NCBI GenBank assembly: GCA_037576195.1
Contig: CM075103.1
Coordinates: 34,742,723-34,806,722, forward strand
Length of the DNA: 64,000 nucleotides
Source of the DNA: Phytoseiulus persimilis
Taxonomy: Eukaryota > Arthropoda > Arachnida > Mesostigmata > Phytoseiidae
Direction: 5' to 3'
Part shown: positions 48,398 to 61,683 of the stretch, one piece after another
Numbering within the stretch: the first letter of the stretch is position 1
Layout: each line of letters starts with the position of its first letter
Position numbers and translations under genes: made by a program
The notes under the pieces: generated by a model
Seen by the model: the letters and a program-made list of their open reading frames with translations, nothing else
Database searches by the model: none
Told to the model about the DNA's origin: nothing

Positions 48398-51300
48398 GCA
48401 TCGTCGGACGGGAAGCTCGGACCAGGCGCCCAACAACGCGACATCCGTCGGTGTCGCTCGTTTGAGGGAAAGTCTCCACTCTTGTAATGAATTCGGCTCG
48501 GTGACTTCGGGGGAGAATTCGATTTATAATTAATTTCGCTGTATGCACCAATCAACCCAGCCAGTAGTGCGGAACTTACGAAACAGCTAACAACTCAACA
48601 ACCAGCCTTGCATTCCACGGAGTGTACGAGCAGGCGACTCAGCGATTGGACCGAGAGCGCAAGCTCGGCTCATGCATTTCCATGGCGTTTCATCGAGACT
48701 CGAATTCCCACGAATCTCGCCATCGAGCTGCTCTAGTGCTGATAACGAAGACCATCCCATCCCCTGAAGTTCAGCCGACGCTTCTGGAAACGATACGTAT
48801 GGAGTCCATGACCTCTTTCGTAAGAAATCTGGGGATGGGTCCACGGCAGCTCCAAGATCTCGCCCCGATCACGGGAATCTCCGGTGCCCAGAGACACCGC
48901 CAAACGCACAGGAGGCAATGCTGCCTCTCGCCGGCCGCCCGAAAACCGCGCGTCAGCTCGGCCGTCTCGATGCTCATGATGTCGGCTCGCTCTCCATTAA
49001 CCGAGAGAATCTTCTCGAATCGACTATAAACAGCCATCAAACGGCTCTCTGGAATCCTTGAGTCTTGGGAACCCTGTGTTCGAACGCACATATCCGGGTA
49101 CGCAGTTTTCATCACAAGCGTTCTACATCTGATGCGCGCACAAGATTGCTCCACCACAGCCCTACGCGCATTTTGTCCTGCGCACATTTGGCATGGGGTC
49201 GTGTCCTTCGGCCGAAAAGCGATCGAGGATTTCCTCGGAAGGTTCCCTTCTGACTATCTCCCAAATCACGAGGAACTTCAGTCCCCGGGGGCCTGATGGC
49301 GCGGATTTCTCCGAGCGAATTAACACATCAAAACGTTTACTTATTCATGCTGCACTTTTCACTCGTTGCTGTTTCTCAATTGATCGCTCCCCTGTGGGAG
49401 CTCCACGAACGAACTCCGGCACACTACTGCGCAAAACAGTTGGGACGATTCAATACAATATTCATCTTTGTCAGACTTGTTGCTGGCGGGGCTCCAAGCT
49501 GTGAGTCACGCACGATAAAACTCGGTTTCTTTCTGGCTGTGATCTTCTTCTCCGAGATTCTCAGCTCGACTTGCAGGAGCTGTTTTTCCCTTTCCTGCCC
49601 CGGGCAGCGAATGTTTAGGTTCGTTAGAGACGAACATGTGATTTTCATTCCACGAGCGGGCTTCCGAACGCTCGACATTTCCGGACCGATGAACAGCCGC
49701 GATTGTCGGAGACCTCAGAGAAGAGTTCGAAGATTCCGAGGTCGTATTCCACCACCGATTGAGGGGGCGGCGCGTGAGGTGCAGCGACAATCGGATAGCT
49801 GTAAAACTTGTTCCGGCGCCTCTCAATTCCTCGAATTCGGAACTCATCCCTTGCCCCGGCTCGTTCATATTCCCGAAGTTCGTATCGTTTGAGTTCACCA
49901 TCCCCATCAACGATTTGCGATGGGGCGGTCTGCCATCGTGCTCGTGATAGAATCAGAGAAGAAGAAACAGACGGGAGTGGCAATGAGCGAAGTACGCGGC
50001 GGCCGTCGGCGCGGCGGCGAGCGGAACCACTCGGAACGTTTCGAGATGAGTCGTTTCGTTTTGGAACAATCGCGTCTGTCGTCGTTCGCGTCTTCATCCC
50101 AACTAAGATTCGCTCGTTCCCGCCGTTGCTCCGCGTCGAGTCATTTGATGAAAGGACTTTCCAGAAGAAAAGCTCGAGAAAAGTAACGTTTAACGGACAA
50201 GTTGCTCAGGAGCTCGCTCGCTAGGGACGAGGGATAGGAGGAAGTCGAAACAGAGTGAGAAAACGCAGGCAGAATCCGAGAACGGACGGTGGTGAGATAG
50301 AAACGAACGGGAAATGAGCCCGGCTAACTGCTTTCGTTCCTGAGCGAGTACTTCAACATAAATTGCTCCCAGAGTCATCAGAGCAGTTGTTGGGAAAAGT
50401 GAATTAAAAGTTGAGGGCGTTCGTCTGCTGAGCAGAATACAGCGGGCGAGCGGACGGGCTGTTTTCTTCCTGCAACTTGTGAGCAAGGACGAGCCCGAGG
50501 AGGCTGCACGAGAGCTCCGAGCGGAAGCGATCCTTGAATGCGACGCTGGGACCAATTAGCCTTCCAGGAGCAAACATCGGGCTTGGACAAGTTTTGACGA
50601 GGTTCGCACCTTGCCCCGCGCCCGACCCTTGCTCAGTTTCTAAGGGGTTTCTCTTTGAATAAACTGCTCTTGTGAGGAGCCCTCCCACGTCGTGCGCACG
50701 GATTGAGTAGGTGCCGAGCGAAGCAAGGTCGGAAGGGGCGACCGGGGGGCTGGACTCCGAACGTTCACCGCAGACTGAAATATGAGATGTTCTCTTCCGG
50801 ATCAGCGGCATTCTTCTTCATGTCCAAGGTGGTGGCCGAGTTTCCCGCCGCAACCTCGTCATACCTCACCTCCTGACGTTGCCCGGTCCCATTCCGATGT
50901 TATTCTCCGTAGGCGGTCGGCCAAACCGCCTCGATACCCGGTGTCCGTGGGGGGAGGGGAAACCAAACGGCAATCTGTAGTATTTTCGTGAGCTCCGCCG
51001 TAAGCAGCCTTAACGACCTCGAGGCTATGAATATGAAAATACTTTTAGATGAGCTCGCGCTGGAGAATAATCTAGTGGAGGAAATTCGCTAAGCCTGGCT
51101 GAGCGGACGGATCTCCATGCGCGTCTTGTCCTCCGCCACCCTCGCGCATAAAGGGCTGCGACGAGAGAAAAAACGACAGAAGGATGATGATCACCACCAC
51201 ATCCTAAGGCCCCGTCGCCGCTGTCCCGTTCACCGCCAGGACCAATAACCACCGCAGGATCCCCTCCCCGTGTGCATAGAGTAGGCCACGGCCTGAAACG

Positions 51301-53264
51301 GACAGCGAAGACTTCATCAAGCAGAGCGAATGGTTGAGTGAGTGAGGCCTGAATGATTAATTGCCAGCCGTCCGACGGCTTCTCTGGGTACGCAGTTCAT
51401 CTGTTGAAGACTTCCACCCTCGAGGCGTCCGAGAACGACACCGCGTTGGCGGCTCGTCGTAGACGAACGCTGAGACTGTGGAAGCGATTCGGCGAAACAG
51501 AAGCGCTCGGATCGAGCTAGTTGTTCCTCGCCGATTGCGGTTCAGCTGACCAGGTGTGAGTGGGGAGCGACTTCCGTTCGCTGGAGCCTCGGTCGACGGA
51601 GAATGCGCTGAACCGGTCCGATGGAGCCGACGACCTTGGCGATCTCCCTCCGATTCCTTACTTCGGCCTCATTTACTGATTCCGTCGGATCACTGCACTC
51701 TATGATGCTTCGTGGGCGGCCAGAAAACCCCGACCAACAACGGACCGGAGGGTCATTCTGCAAGGAACTGAGCGCAGAGGGCTTTCCCATGAGCTCGGAG
51801 GTCGGGGCTATATGTCAGGGAACGATTCACCAAACGGACTTGTGGGTCGTGCGGAGAGGTCTGACCCGCCCGAATCAAGGCCATCTGGAAGGCCGAGGGC
51901 AAGAATATGGGCTTACTGGGGTCGCTCTCCGCCGTAGAGTAATTGGCTCTATGTGTTGCGAAATATCCCGCTGGTGTGAGGTCATCAACTGATATGCGTG
52001 CACGGCAAACTCCGAGGATCACAGCCAGGATCCTCGGCGCTACGGACAAAAACGTTCGCCGAGCCGCAAACTCGATGGTTGACGTCGCACCGAGACTCAT
52101 TCACTCGAGCCCCGGAGAGTCGTCGCCCGTCGAGTCGAGCTAGCGAATTTTCGGGACCGAAATCACCTTCACACGGGTTGAGGTCAGGTTGGGCACGAAT
52201 GATTCGGGAGCGCGAAATGGTTCACGAGGGTTGCTTCGCCCACTGGAAGACGATATGGCGCGAGACTAATCATCATGGTTTGTGACTCCTGTTCGGGAAG
52301 TAGGTACACATGCCGAGCCGAGGCTTGAACCCGGGTTCACCCGATCGCCCCGATTCTAGGCGGGCTTTGATTTCGGCTTTGCGAAGTTCGGAATTCATCC
52401 CGCACTCGATGGATTGCGCGATTCCATTGTCGGAATCGCTCCATCGAGATATCGGATCTGATCATGATGAAATCCCAAGACTTCAATCCCGAAGGCTTTG
52501 TTCGCTCAGAGTACAAATACTCCATCCCCTAATCAAAGGCCGGGTCGGCTCATTCCCATACAATGGATTTGTCCGTCCAGTCAAACGTTTTGCTTTTCCC
52601 CTTCGCGAGCTCACTCCTGACTCCATACGACAATCGTCGTGTGTATGCGGCCACCAGTAGACCCTCACTCAATACACCTCCATGGTGCTCGCGACATTCA
52701 TTCATCGGAGGCAGGGGACTCGTCGGGTCGATGGGCGCCCCGGAGCCGCGGGCGTAGTCTTCGCTCTCGCGAAGATCCGGGCACACCGTTCCGTCATTCG
52801 GTTGTCGTCAACGATGACGATGAGCTCAGAATTCGCCCGCCGGCGCTTTCTCCCAATACGCGCGAAGGATTCTGTCCCCATCGGAAACATCCGATTTCCA
52901 CTGAGGTGGCTTCTCCCGTTCATGGCCCGTGACAGGTCTCCGGCTCTTCCGACGCGGAAGATTCACGGCCAGCGGAGCTCCTTCCGACCCGGCGGGGCGA
53001 AGGAGTTTCCTCCATTTCCCGATTCAGAAAGAGCCTAACTTCCGCCGAAATCGATGGTTTCATCATCGCATCGATGAAATTCTGATGGCCGGGACGATTT
53101 TTCTAATCATCTCGCATGGACCGCTTATCTGGCCCGAGCCTCGTTCTCGATAAGCCGGCGTTGAGTCGATGCGAACCGAGTCGGACAGACCGATTCGACC
53201 TGATTTCATCCTGAAATTATTCTGCAAGACAAACTCCGGAGCTTGTACAAAGCCGATTATTACA

Positions 53265-53289
53265 GGCGGCGGCGGCGGCGGCGGCGGCG
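53265..53289 (+). repeat. (GGC)8 trinucleotide repeat
   Basis: Eight perfect GGC units ending in GAT. Such runs occur in 5' untranslated regions and as glycine or proline tracts in regulatory proteins, but no supported exon surrounds this one. Confidence 0.96.
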
Positions 53290-55629
53290 ATGGATTCCTC
53301 CGGATCCGCCTGATCGACTGAACGGAGGAATTCACTCAGGAAAAGAGATTCCAAGCGAGAACATCGGGCGAACGGTTAACTATCGGAGCGCCGCCAGTCA
53401 GATATGGCCGCTGAGGGAGAGGGGACGGAAAGAGAGGGAGTTTGCCTGCCGGAACGCTCCTTAATGGATTCAGTACAGAACAAGAAATGGAAAATCGACG
53501 AGAGAAACTCAGACGAACACGGGGCCGTTGGACACTATCCCGAGCGGAAGAATGACCCTACCACGAACAAAAACCAGTGCAGCAACAAGAAGGATCTGAT
53601 ACAGTGCAGGTGAAGGAGCAGCGCACATTTTTCACGAGCACCATATATCAAACGTTTCAAAATTTCTGTACTACCTCCTGCCGTCACGAACGCCGCTCTC
53701 CGCTGGAAAGACGCGCTGGTCCGAGTTCGCGAACCGAACACAGCGAAACGTTTGGAACTACCGAGATCGCGCGACCGGAGCGTCCGCTCCTCGGGAACGT
53801 TTGTTGCGTTCGCATGACTCATTGCTCCCGGGTCAGTCCGCAAGGCCGAATAACGGCTCGGCGGGTAGCGGATGCCTTACGCCACGGCATCGTGATGAAT
53901 TAGGGCATATCGAGAAGAATGGGGAAATCAACAGAAGGATTCAATAGCGCCGTCCCAACCCTCTCGCGTTCGCTCACTGGCTGCAAATCAGCCCGGCAGC
54001 CGTCTGCTCGAGAGAAAGTGACATACCCTTCTGCGACAGCGGCTTTCCCTCTGTCTTCGCCATCAACGCTGTCCTGCTAGACGTTCCGGATAACGGAGTC
54101 GAAGGAAACCGAGGCCCAAGCATCACCAGGAAGTTGTGTATTACGCAGCCGTGTGTGTATCGTCCCGCGACTAGGAGACACACTCAGTGTGAGGCGGCTG
54201 CAGAGGTAGCCTCCACGGGACAGAAACGCGCCCGAAGTCGTCCAGATCGACCGTTTTACGAACGGCCCGGGAGGCAGACGAACGAGCAAGCGGACGGCCG
54301 CTGTTTTTGGAAGGTTCATTTCGGCCAGAGCATCGCGAGCCTTATCTCGGGTCTTCCTCGTCGGACCGTTCGGACGGGTCTCGTCCGCCATCCCATCTTT
54401 CTCGCCGCCTATGGGCTGCCATCAACTGATCCGCTGTGCTTGATTACCGCTTTTTAAGCCCCCGAGCGAAGTCGGCTGATACGAACGAAGCCGCCGTCGG
54501 TGCTCGTGCCCATCTCTGTCGGTCGCAAACCAATAGAACAGCGGCGGGTGAGTCGAACGAGCTGACAAGCGCAAGAAGAAAACGACCTCGATTCTGAAAT
54601 TCGTCGCGAATCCCGCTATGCAAAGTCCCGTTTCCGGGAGGCTCTTGTCGAATCCCTGATGTATCAAAGACAATCTTCGGCCGAAATCGCACGCTAACCC
54701 ATCTCTCCGACCGGATGCCGCAGTATCGCTCCTCGTCGCCGATGGTATCACAGAGGTGATGCGTTAGCATCACAAACGTATCACTCATGCTCGTCCACGG
54801 TACGCTTCACTGGCGTCAGGAGAGTAGCCAAAATAGACTCGGGAAGAAGAGGGGAGTCGAGATCGTTCTGACACCTTATTCCCTTCCGAAAGATTCGGGG
54901 AAACAGTCGACGATGACTATCAACCCCATAAGGAACCTTCGGGGGCCAGACGAACGTTCCGAGGAAGGGGAACATGGTTCCCTGGCCTCCGCTCCAACAC
55001 GACTGACTGGAGTCCTTCTCACTTGTTTTCTTGCTCTCCTGGGGTCCCTCGATTGCTCTCCGCAACAGAAACAAAGAGGGAACGGAAGGAAGTTGCGAGA
55101 AGCGTGACTCTGGCGCGGACGTTGAGCGAGCTGGCGGAGAGAGGAGAAAAGTTTTTAATCCGACGCTCGAGAACCGGGTCTTTCTGTAGTGGTCTCGCTC
55201 GCTTTCTTCCCGAAGTGTGGATCAAGAGCTGGAGGTTGAGGAAGAGCTGGGAAGGATCTTGGCGTCACCGGCTTTCGCGGGAGGGGAGCGGGCGTGAAGC
55301 TACCGGCGCGGCGGTGGCAGCGTCGACACAGATAGAGGAAGCGGTTCGAGTTCGCGCGCATTGTGGTGGACAATCAGGACGCCGCGGGCATATTCCGAGT
55401 CACACTGTCTCAGGTGGAGGTCTAACAGACAAATCCGACCGCAGAGGTCAGCGGAAAGTCTCCAATCCAGCTGGGTAAGCGCGGAGCACTCCGGTTTTAA
55501 TCCCCGGTCGTGCTGAGGCCGCCTGTGAATTTGTTTCCGATTCGAATCTTATCGATGCGCTCTTCGTAAACTGTATTGCTTGCAACTCTTCCTGCTCGTC
55601 GTGAGCTCCAGTGATGAGCCCCCCCCCTT

Positions 55630-55641
55630 CCCCCCCCCCCC
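55630..55641 (+). repeat. C homopolymer, 12 bases, with adjacent C9
   Basis: C9 at 55619-55627, TT, then C12: effectively a 23-base pyrimidine run. Confidence 0.95.
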
Positions 55642-57442
55642 TCCTTCGAGGAACTTTGGATGGTTTTCAAGTTCCCCTGAAACGGAATGTTCACTTTTCC
55701 GAACTTGAGCTGACTCGTAACTGTGATCCCTTAGACGTAATGATAACACGACCCATAGATTCTCATCGACCGCGGTTTTCAGAATGAACAGATATTTCAT
55801 CGATCGGATCTTGTGCAAAAATTATTCTTCAACATAAGGATCGGGACGAGCTCATAGTGCGTCAGTCTCGGCTCGGAGTTTGACGAGTGTGCCACACGCT
55901 GGCGGGAGGTCGATCTCGATCCCATAAGCGTTCACATCTAAATATCGCGCTGATGCCCGAATGTTGCCATGGTCGAATTTTGGCTTTGGTGTCGCCGTTC
56001 TAAGCGCACGAGTTAAGTACTCCCCTGAGACGTAGCGTCGAGCGTGCAAACAAGCTTGCGAGCGGACAGCCAAGTTCTCTGAAGCTTCAACTGACTTTAC
56101 AACGTTCGACATGTTTTTCTTGTCGCGAACACGCGACAGAATATTCACTAGCGAAAGTGTTGTCCCACGCCGGCCTGGAAGCTTCTCGAGCTGTGTCGCG
56201 CGAAGAATTCGAGACGTTGCGATTTATCCGAGAAGCGTCGACGACAAAAGAGACGGCGGACGAGGTTCGTCGGGGCTCGACGGCGAAACGGAGAATTTCG
56301 CGCGGCTTTTGCTGAAGTACCTCCGGTCGACCGTCCGTCCGGCCGAGCACGACGAGATGAGATCCATTGTGAAGCGAGGGTTCGAGCGAGAAGAGAAATA
56401 TGTGCTGATTCCTTATTTCTCGCTTTTCCCCAGCCGCGTTCCGATCGCTCTGACGACGCAGGTGACTGAGCAACCGGCGGGAGGAGAGCCTGCCGACCGG
56501 TTGATTCGAATTCGCCGGCTCGGAGGGAAGGAGAGTTTGTCGGGAAGAAAAGCCGCCGAGTTGGTTTGCCGATGAAGCAGACGGACGAACGAGTTGTCAG
56601 GATCGCGGAACTGCATCCGGTTCTCATTGACGGTCCCGCTGATGGCCTTGCCGCCGCCGTCTTTACAGGGCGCAATTGTCCTCTTCTGAAAGCTGGGCGG
56701 CATCTGGGTGGGATGCGGTGTTTTTTGGTCCTGGAAACGCGATTCTCTTTCGGCTCGCGCAAATGAAATCAATCCGAGCGAGCGGATTTTCCGAGCGCTA
56801 TTTCGTCAACGGTTGAGTGGCCGAGAGTCGTTTTGAATGCGGCAAGCAACGATCGAGCGGGTCCGAGCGAGCAAGGAAGGAAGGGAGAACATTCGAGAAA
56901 CTCGGCGACAGTGCCGGGCGGCTATGACGTTTTAGCGATGCTTCCATGGAGATAGCATCGCTGCGGATCATCTTGGCGAAATGTGTTCATCCGGGTGTAT
57001 CCGCCGAAGGGTCGAGAAGAGCGTCTTCGTCTTTTTTTTTCTCCCCCATGAGCATGCAAGCGAGGCAACACGCTACGTTATTAATATCGCTCGATAGAGG
57101 GAAGGAAAGATAGATAGAGCGGATTGGTAGATGGAAATTGCCGACAACAACGAGCTCTCCTCCGGTGTTCCCGGTAGTGGCGGACGATAAGGAAAGTGAT
57201 AGTTGGACCTTCATATATGGAAGATGGATTGATGATACCGGACGGACGGATTGATGTAGAACGGGCAGATTGATTCATGGATTGCTGAGCGCCCTGGCCG
57301 GAGCCGCGGGGCGCTCGAGCGAGAGAGAATCATACAGAGGAAAGTGAGCATTGGCTTTCACAAGGAAAGCGTTTGTCGCAGCGAGGGTTCCCCTTTCCTC
57401 CGAGTCCTGTTACGCCAGAACAAAGGGAACTCCTCCGAATTT

Positions 57443-57457
57443 GAGAGAGAGAGAGAG
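57443..57457 (+). repeat. (GA)7 dinucleotide repeat
   Basis: A perfect GA run in a purine-rich stretch. Confidence 0.94.
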
Positions 57458-58931
57458 GCATCCAGACCATCGTCCGTTGGAGCGGATTCAGAAATTTGGG
57501 GTTTCTCCTTTTTTTTATCGGGCAGGTCCCGCTCGCTGTTCCCGCTCTCGGACCCTCCATGAGGGACCGTCCACGAGGCTTTGCTATCTCGTAGTGGCGT
57601 GTGACGGTAATGTATGAACAAGTTAATGAGTTTAATTCAACGATATGAGATGCTCTATGAGCATAGAAGGCCGTGACGACCGAGGTCTGGCTGATAGGGA
57701 AACTTGATAGAAGCTCTCTTCTTCGAGATGATTAATGTTTTTCCTCCGTCCGTAGACGCCCCTGACGTCGCTGTCGTCGCGGCACCTACAGCGCAGAGGG
57801 GAAGCCCGGTTGGCTCGGTTCCTGCGCGGGGACCGCGCCTCGGCTGCGACGCGAAAAGCGCCCGTTGAGGCGTTCACGAGCCTGGAAAATATCCTCCTCC
57901 GAGCTCTAGCCGATCGTCTGCTTCGATTTCCTCTCCATCTGATCCTAACGGATGGGAGAACATCGGGATCGCGATCGAGCGAAAACGGATCGACGGCCGC
58001 TGTCCGCAATCGAACGCGGGAATCAAATCGCAAACGACACCACGAAACGACAAACGAGAGCGCCGCAAACCCTGGAGGCGTCTTCCTCCTTCGTTAGCGA
58101 GCGAGGCTCTGGAAACGTTTGAGGAATAGTTCCTTGCCGGCGAGGCTTAAGGCGTAACTACCCAGGAGTGGAACGCTTTGCAGGCTGGCATTAAGACAGC
58201 AGAATTACGTGCGGCGGTGTCTTGTCACCGGAGAGCCCCTCGCAGCGACCGGAGGTCAAAGAGGGAAGAGCTCAGCGAGAGCGTCGGAACGACGAGACGG
58301 TGTGACCTTCGACAAAAAACGCTGCGAGCAAGCGTCTGTGTGTGGAGACGCTCAAAATTACAAGGTAGACGACGCTTCTGTGCACCGCCACCACCCCGCT
58401 CCCCGCTGACACTCGACCTTCTGCTTCCTCAATTGACCATCCGCTCTGCGGTGAGATTTATCGGAATCGAATGTTTTGGGAATGGAAACGTCGCTTCTAG
58501 ACGTTCGTTCGCACTGGGGCGTCCTGTCGCGGTGAAACTGGTGTATAATCCTGTTACGCTCCATTGTTTCTTTCTATTTTTCGCGGATGTAGAGTCCGTC
58601 CGCTGACACACCACGGACAGTCCCACAGCAGGGAGTCCCTTCAGAGCACAATGCGGATGAACAAATGATGATTCTGCTCTGAGCTCCCCCTTCATTCCGT
58701 ATGTCATCTACGTAAAAACGTTGTTTTGTGTTGAAAAGCCTCTGCCCGTTATTAGTGGAGCGAAGTGCAGACAGCGAGCCGAGGAGCAGACTTTGCGCAG
58801 AAGAATGTTGTCACGAGAAACAAAGGAACTCTGCGGTGAGAGGACGGGAGGCCCCCCTGCCTGGGCACTCGCTCACTCTCCGGGGTCTGCCCTAGCCAAG
58901 TGAACTTGAGCCAAGGAAGCGGTGTCTCTCA

Positions 58932-58951
58932 GACGACGACGACGACGACGG
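58932..58951 (+). repeat. (GAC)n trinucleotide repeat
   Basis: Six to seven GAC units. Confidence 0.95.
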
Positions 58952-59056
58952 CATAAACCTCAAGCACCGAAAAGCCCGGACGCGTGTGTGTGAGAGTGTG
59001 CACTCTTGGTACCGAAGTCGACGGCCGCAGGATCTGACGGAAGAGAGGAAAATGAG

Positions 59057-59069
59057 GGGGGGGGGGGGG
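59057..59069 (+). repeat. G homopolymer, 13 bases
   Basis: A perfect run of 13 G inside a purine-rich stretch (GAGAGGAAAATGA before it, AGGGAGAAGG after it). Confidence 0.96.
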
Positions 59070-61665
59070 AGGGAGAAGGCGGCTGTGTTGTGCCTGAGTA
59101 CAACGGCGTCCATGAGCCGAACCGGAGCGGGCCGCCAGCAACCGTGCGTGCTGGTTGAAAACGGGTTTGAGAAAGCCGCCTGCTGGGTTGTCGCCTAGAT
59201 AGAGAACGGCTGGCCCTTTCCCGGCGGACTTGTTTCCAATTGAAAATGAACACTTCTGCTCCGAGTGAGACGACCTCTCAATGAGATGACCGTCTGCCGA
59301 GCCGTCAACGTCTTCTCAGAGAGGGCTCGTGGCGACTCGGTAAACAACGCCAGAGGTGGACGACGATGAGGAGGACGAAACGAATGCGCTTGGCAGCATC
59401 CACAGAGATCCATAGCCGTCGCATTGAACGGCGAGCGAGCGCGCCACTCATCGATCGGTTTGGGTTCGACTTCAGGCTCCACAGAGGAGGAGCTCTGTTG
59501 CTTTCGGCCGGAGGAAAATAATGAACTAACAAAAAAGGAAACACGAGGAGAAATGTTTGTTCACACGGAGCTGGGACACACGAGGTTTTGTGTCAGAGTT
59601 CGCCTTGGTTTCGTGCGTGAGAGTTTTTTCCTTGCGACGAAGCCTCGCGAGAAATCCTGGCAACGGAACGATAAGACACAGAAAGCATGGGAAAGCAGTC
59701 TCTGTGACTGGGTTGCAGTTCGCGGGTTGATTTCCGATCCAGGGCTCGCCCCTCGCTCTGACCCGCCCGCTCGAAGCTGTTCGTCTGTCCGTTCTTCTTT
59801 CCATCCGACCGACCGACGAGGAAGCGAGCGGACGAACGCCCTTCCGCGCTGACGCACTTCAGAGCGGAACAAAGACGAGAAATCCAACCACTTGGGAGCA
59901 GGCTGCTCTAGCTTTCACTGTTCCAACTCTGCCGAATTCTTAGCCTGCGCCGGAATTTTTTGCTACCATGCATGCGAGGTCACGCAGCCGTCACGTGCGT
60001 CTCGGTCTCCTGGGAGGTCGCAATTAGCGAAGTCATTCGTCAGTCGTAGCGAACACAAAAAAGCAGCAGCACGCAAGTCAGCCCGAAGGGGTGTGAAGGA
60101 GGAAGCTCGACATCGAAAAAGGAATCCAATGACGGGAGCGCCACGTCAACACTTCCTTCCGCCTTTCTTCTGAACTCAGTTCGTCAGTCGTTCTCTACAT
60201 CGGCTGTTGGACTCGGCTGATTCGGAACTTCGGCGACCGTTTTCGGGGGGATAAAAATCATCGCGGCATCAACTCGGCCGCTCGGAGCCGTGGAGCGCTC
60301 GTTGACCCGGGACGGAACCGCGACCCATTCCTGAGTGATTGGCACTTTCCGTTTGGCATTTTCCAAGCGCATCACTTTTGGTCGGCGTTCTCTTGCCTGC
60401 GGGAGGACGTCGCCGCCCCTGGACCCCCTCCACTCATGTCGCTGTGATTCTAGAGCGAAGCTCCTCTGTATTGACCTCAAACAGGGACAAAGAGATTCCC
60501 GACAGGGATTCCCGAAGACGTGCTGGAAGTTGCTTCATCGAGACTGCTGGGTTTGTTGTTGGAGAATCGGGAGGAGCCGCGAAAACGAGACGCTGCCGCG
60601 GAAGCAAGGCTGTGCTATTTCTATCGAGAACTTGGAGTCGAGCGGTCCGTGTGGAGAAGCGGTCTATAGCGGCCGTGTTTCCCTCCCCCGCCTACCAGCA
60701 TCGGGAGTTTTTCTCTTTATTTTCCTCCTCCGGCGGGAACACGACTGAAATCTCCCTCGTAAATTTTTTCGGCAGTGGCTATGGCCGCAGGACCGAGGCA
60801 AGAGAGCAGTTGGCCTGCGAGCCAGCCGAGAGAGGGGCAGCTGAGGTGGGATGAAACGAAAATGGAAATAGTGAGGACATTAAGGCCAAGAAAACGGAAA
60901 CAGCCTCGGGGACGGCGGTGGCGGCGGCGACCACCCACCACCGTAGACTGGAAGAACGGATTTTCCTCCCAAGTCGATGCCGGCGGCCAAATCCCACTTC
61001 GGCGGAGGGGTGCAAAAAATTCCGCTTATCCTCTCTTTCTCCCTCCCCGGTTCCTTTGATTGGAACAATTTAGTAAATTGAGAATCATCGGCGCCCTTGG
61101 ACGACGTCGAGAACAAGCGTCCCTCTCCCTCTGTGTCTATTGAATTATTTCAATGAATTTCAAGCGCCTCGATCAACGACGTCGAAGAACAGCAACCATC
61201 TATTCTATTTGGACGACGACGTGGGAACGGCTGGGAAAAACAGGACTCATCCGAAGTTCTGTCCTCAGATTTTTATCCCTAGAGGCGGGACTTCCGGCGG
61301 CGGGAACGAGTCATGACGTGCGCTACGAGGACCGTGATCCCGGCGACCCTACTGCCGGGCCACGATGGGAGGGAAACTTCGGTATCATCATGTATCACAG
61401 AGACATCAAAAGTCGGAGTAAAACGAAAGTTTCGGCCACATGAGAGTGGGCATCCGTGGATATTCTATGAGCTTCCTTCGAAACTGCTTTTTGCCTTTAC
61501 GTCAGCGTAATAGTCGCTCCCTTGTGTAATGCCGGACCTGGCTCGAGAGATCTTTGCTATTATGGGGTTAGCTAACTCCGTATCGGGAAAAAGCGTTTGG
61601 GGGACACCAGCCAAGAGGGAACAGAGATTGTCTATAGCAGTGTAATTTGCTCTCGGTCGTCCCGC

Positions 61666-61683
61666 CGAGCGAGCGAGCGAGCG
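61666..61683 (+). repeat. (GAGC)4 tetranucleotide repeat
   Basis: Four GAGC units followed by GCGGC. Confidence 0.93.

Larger units (their letters stand above)
47455..55629. other. GC-rich non-coding stretch, no supported gene
   Basis: Apart from the splice signal at 48391 and a GGC run at 53265-53289, I see only overlapping frames up to 198 codons (49296-49892, plus) without domains. A GTGAGT at 51550 and a GTGAGT at 49501 lack partner signals. Confidence 0.5.

Noticed and set aside
52316-52375. tRNA-like sequence with TTGAACCCGGGTTC on the plus strand
   Set aside because: The arms around the apparent T-loop do not pair and no A-box or anticodon arm is in register. The motif is just a CCCGGG-centred palindrome.
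54756-54773. Perfect hairpin GTGATGC-GTTA-GCATCAC
   Set aside because: A seven-base stem with a four-base loop is expected several times by chance in 64 kb, and no longer stem or microRNA-like arm extends it.
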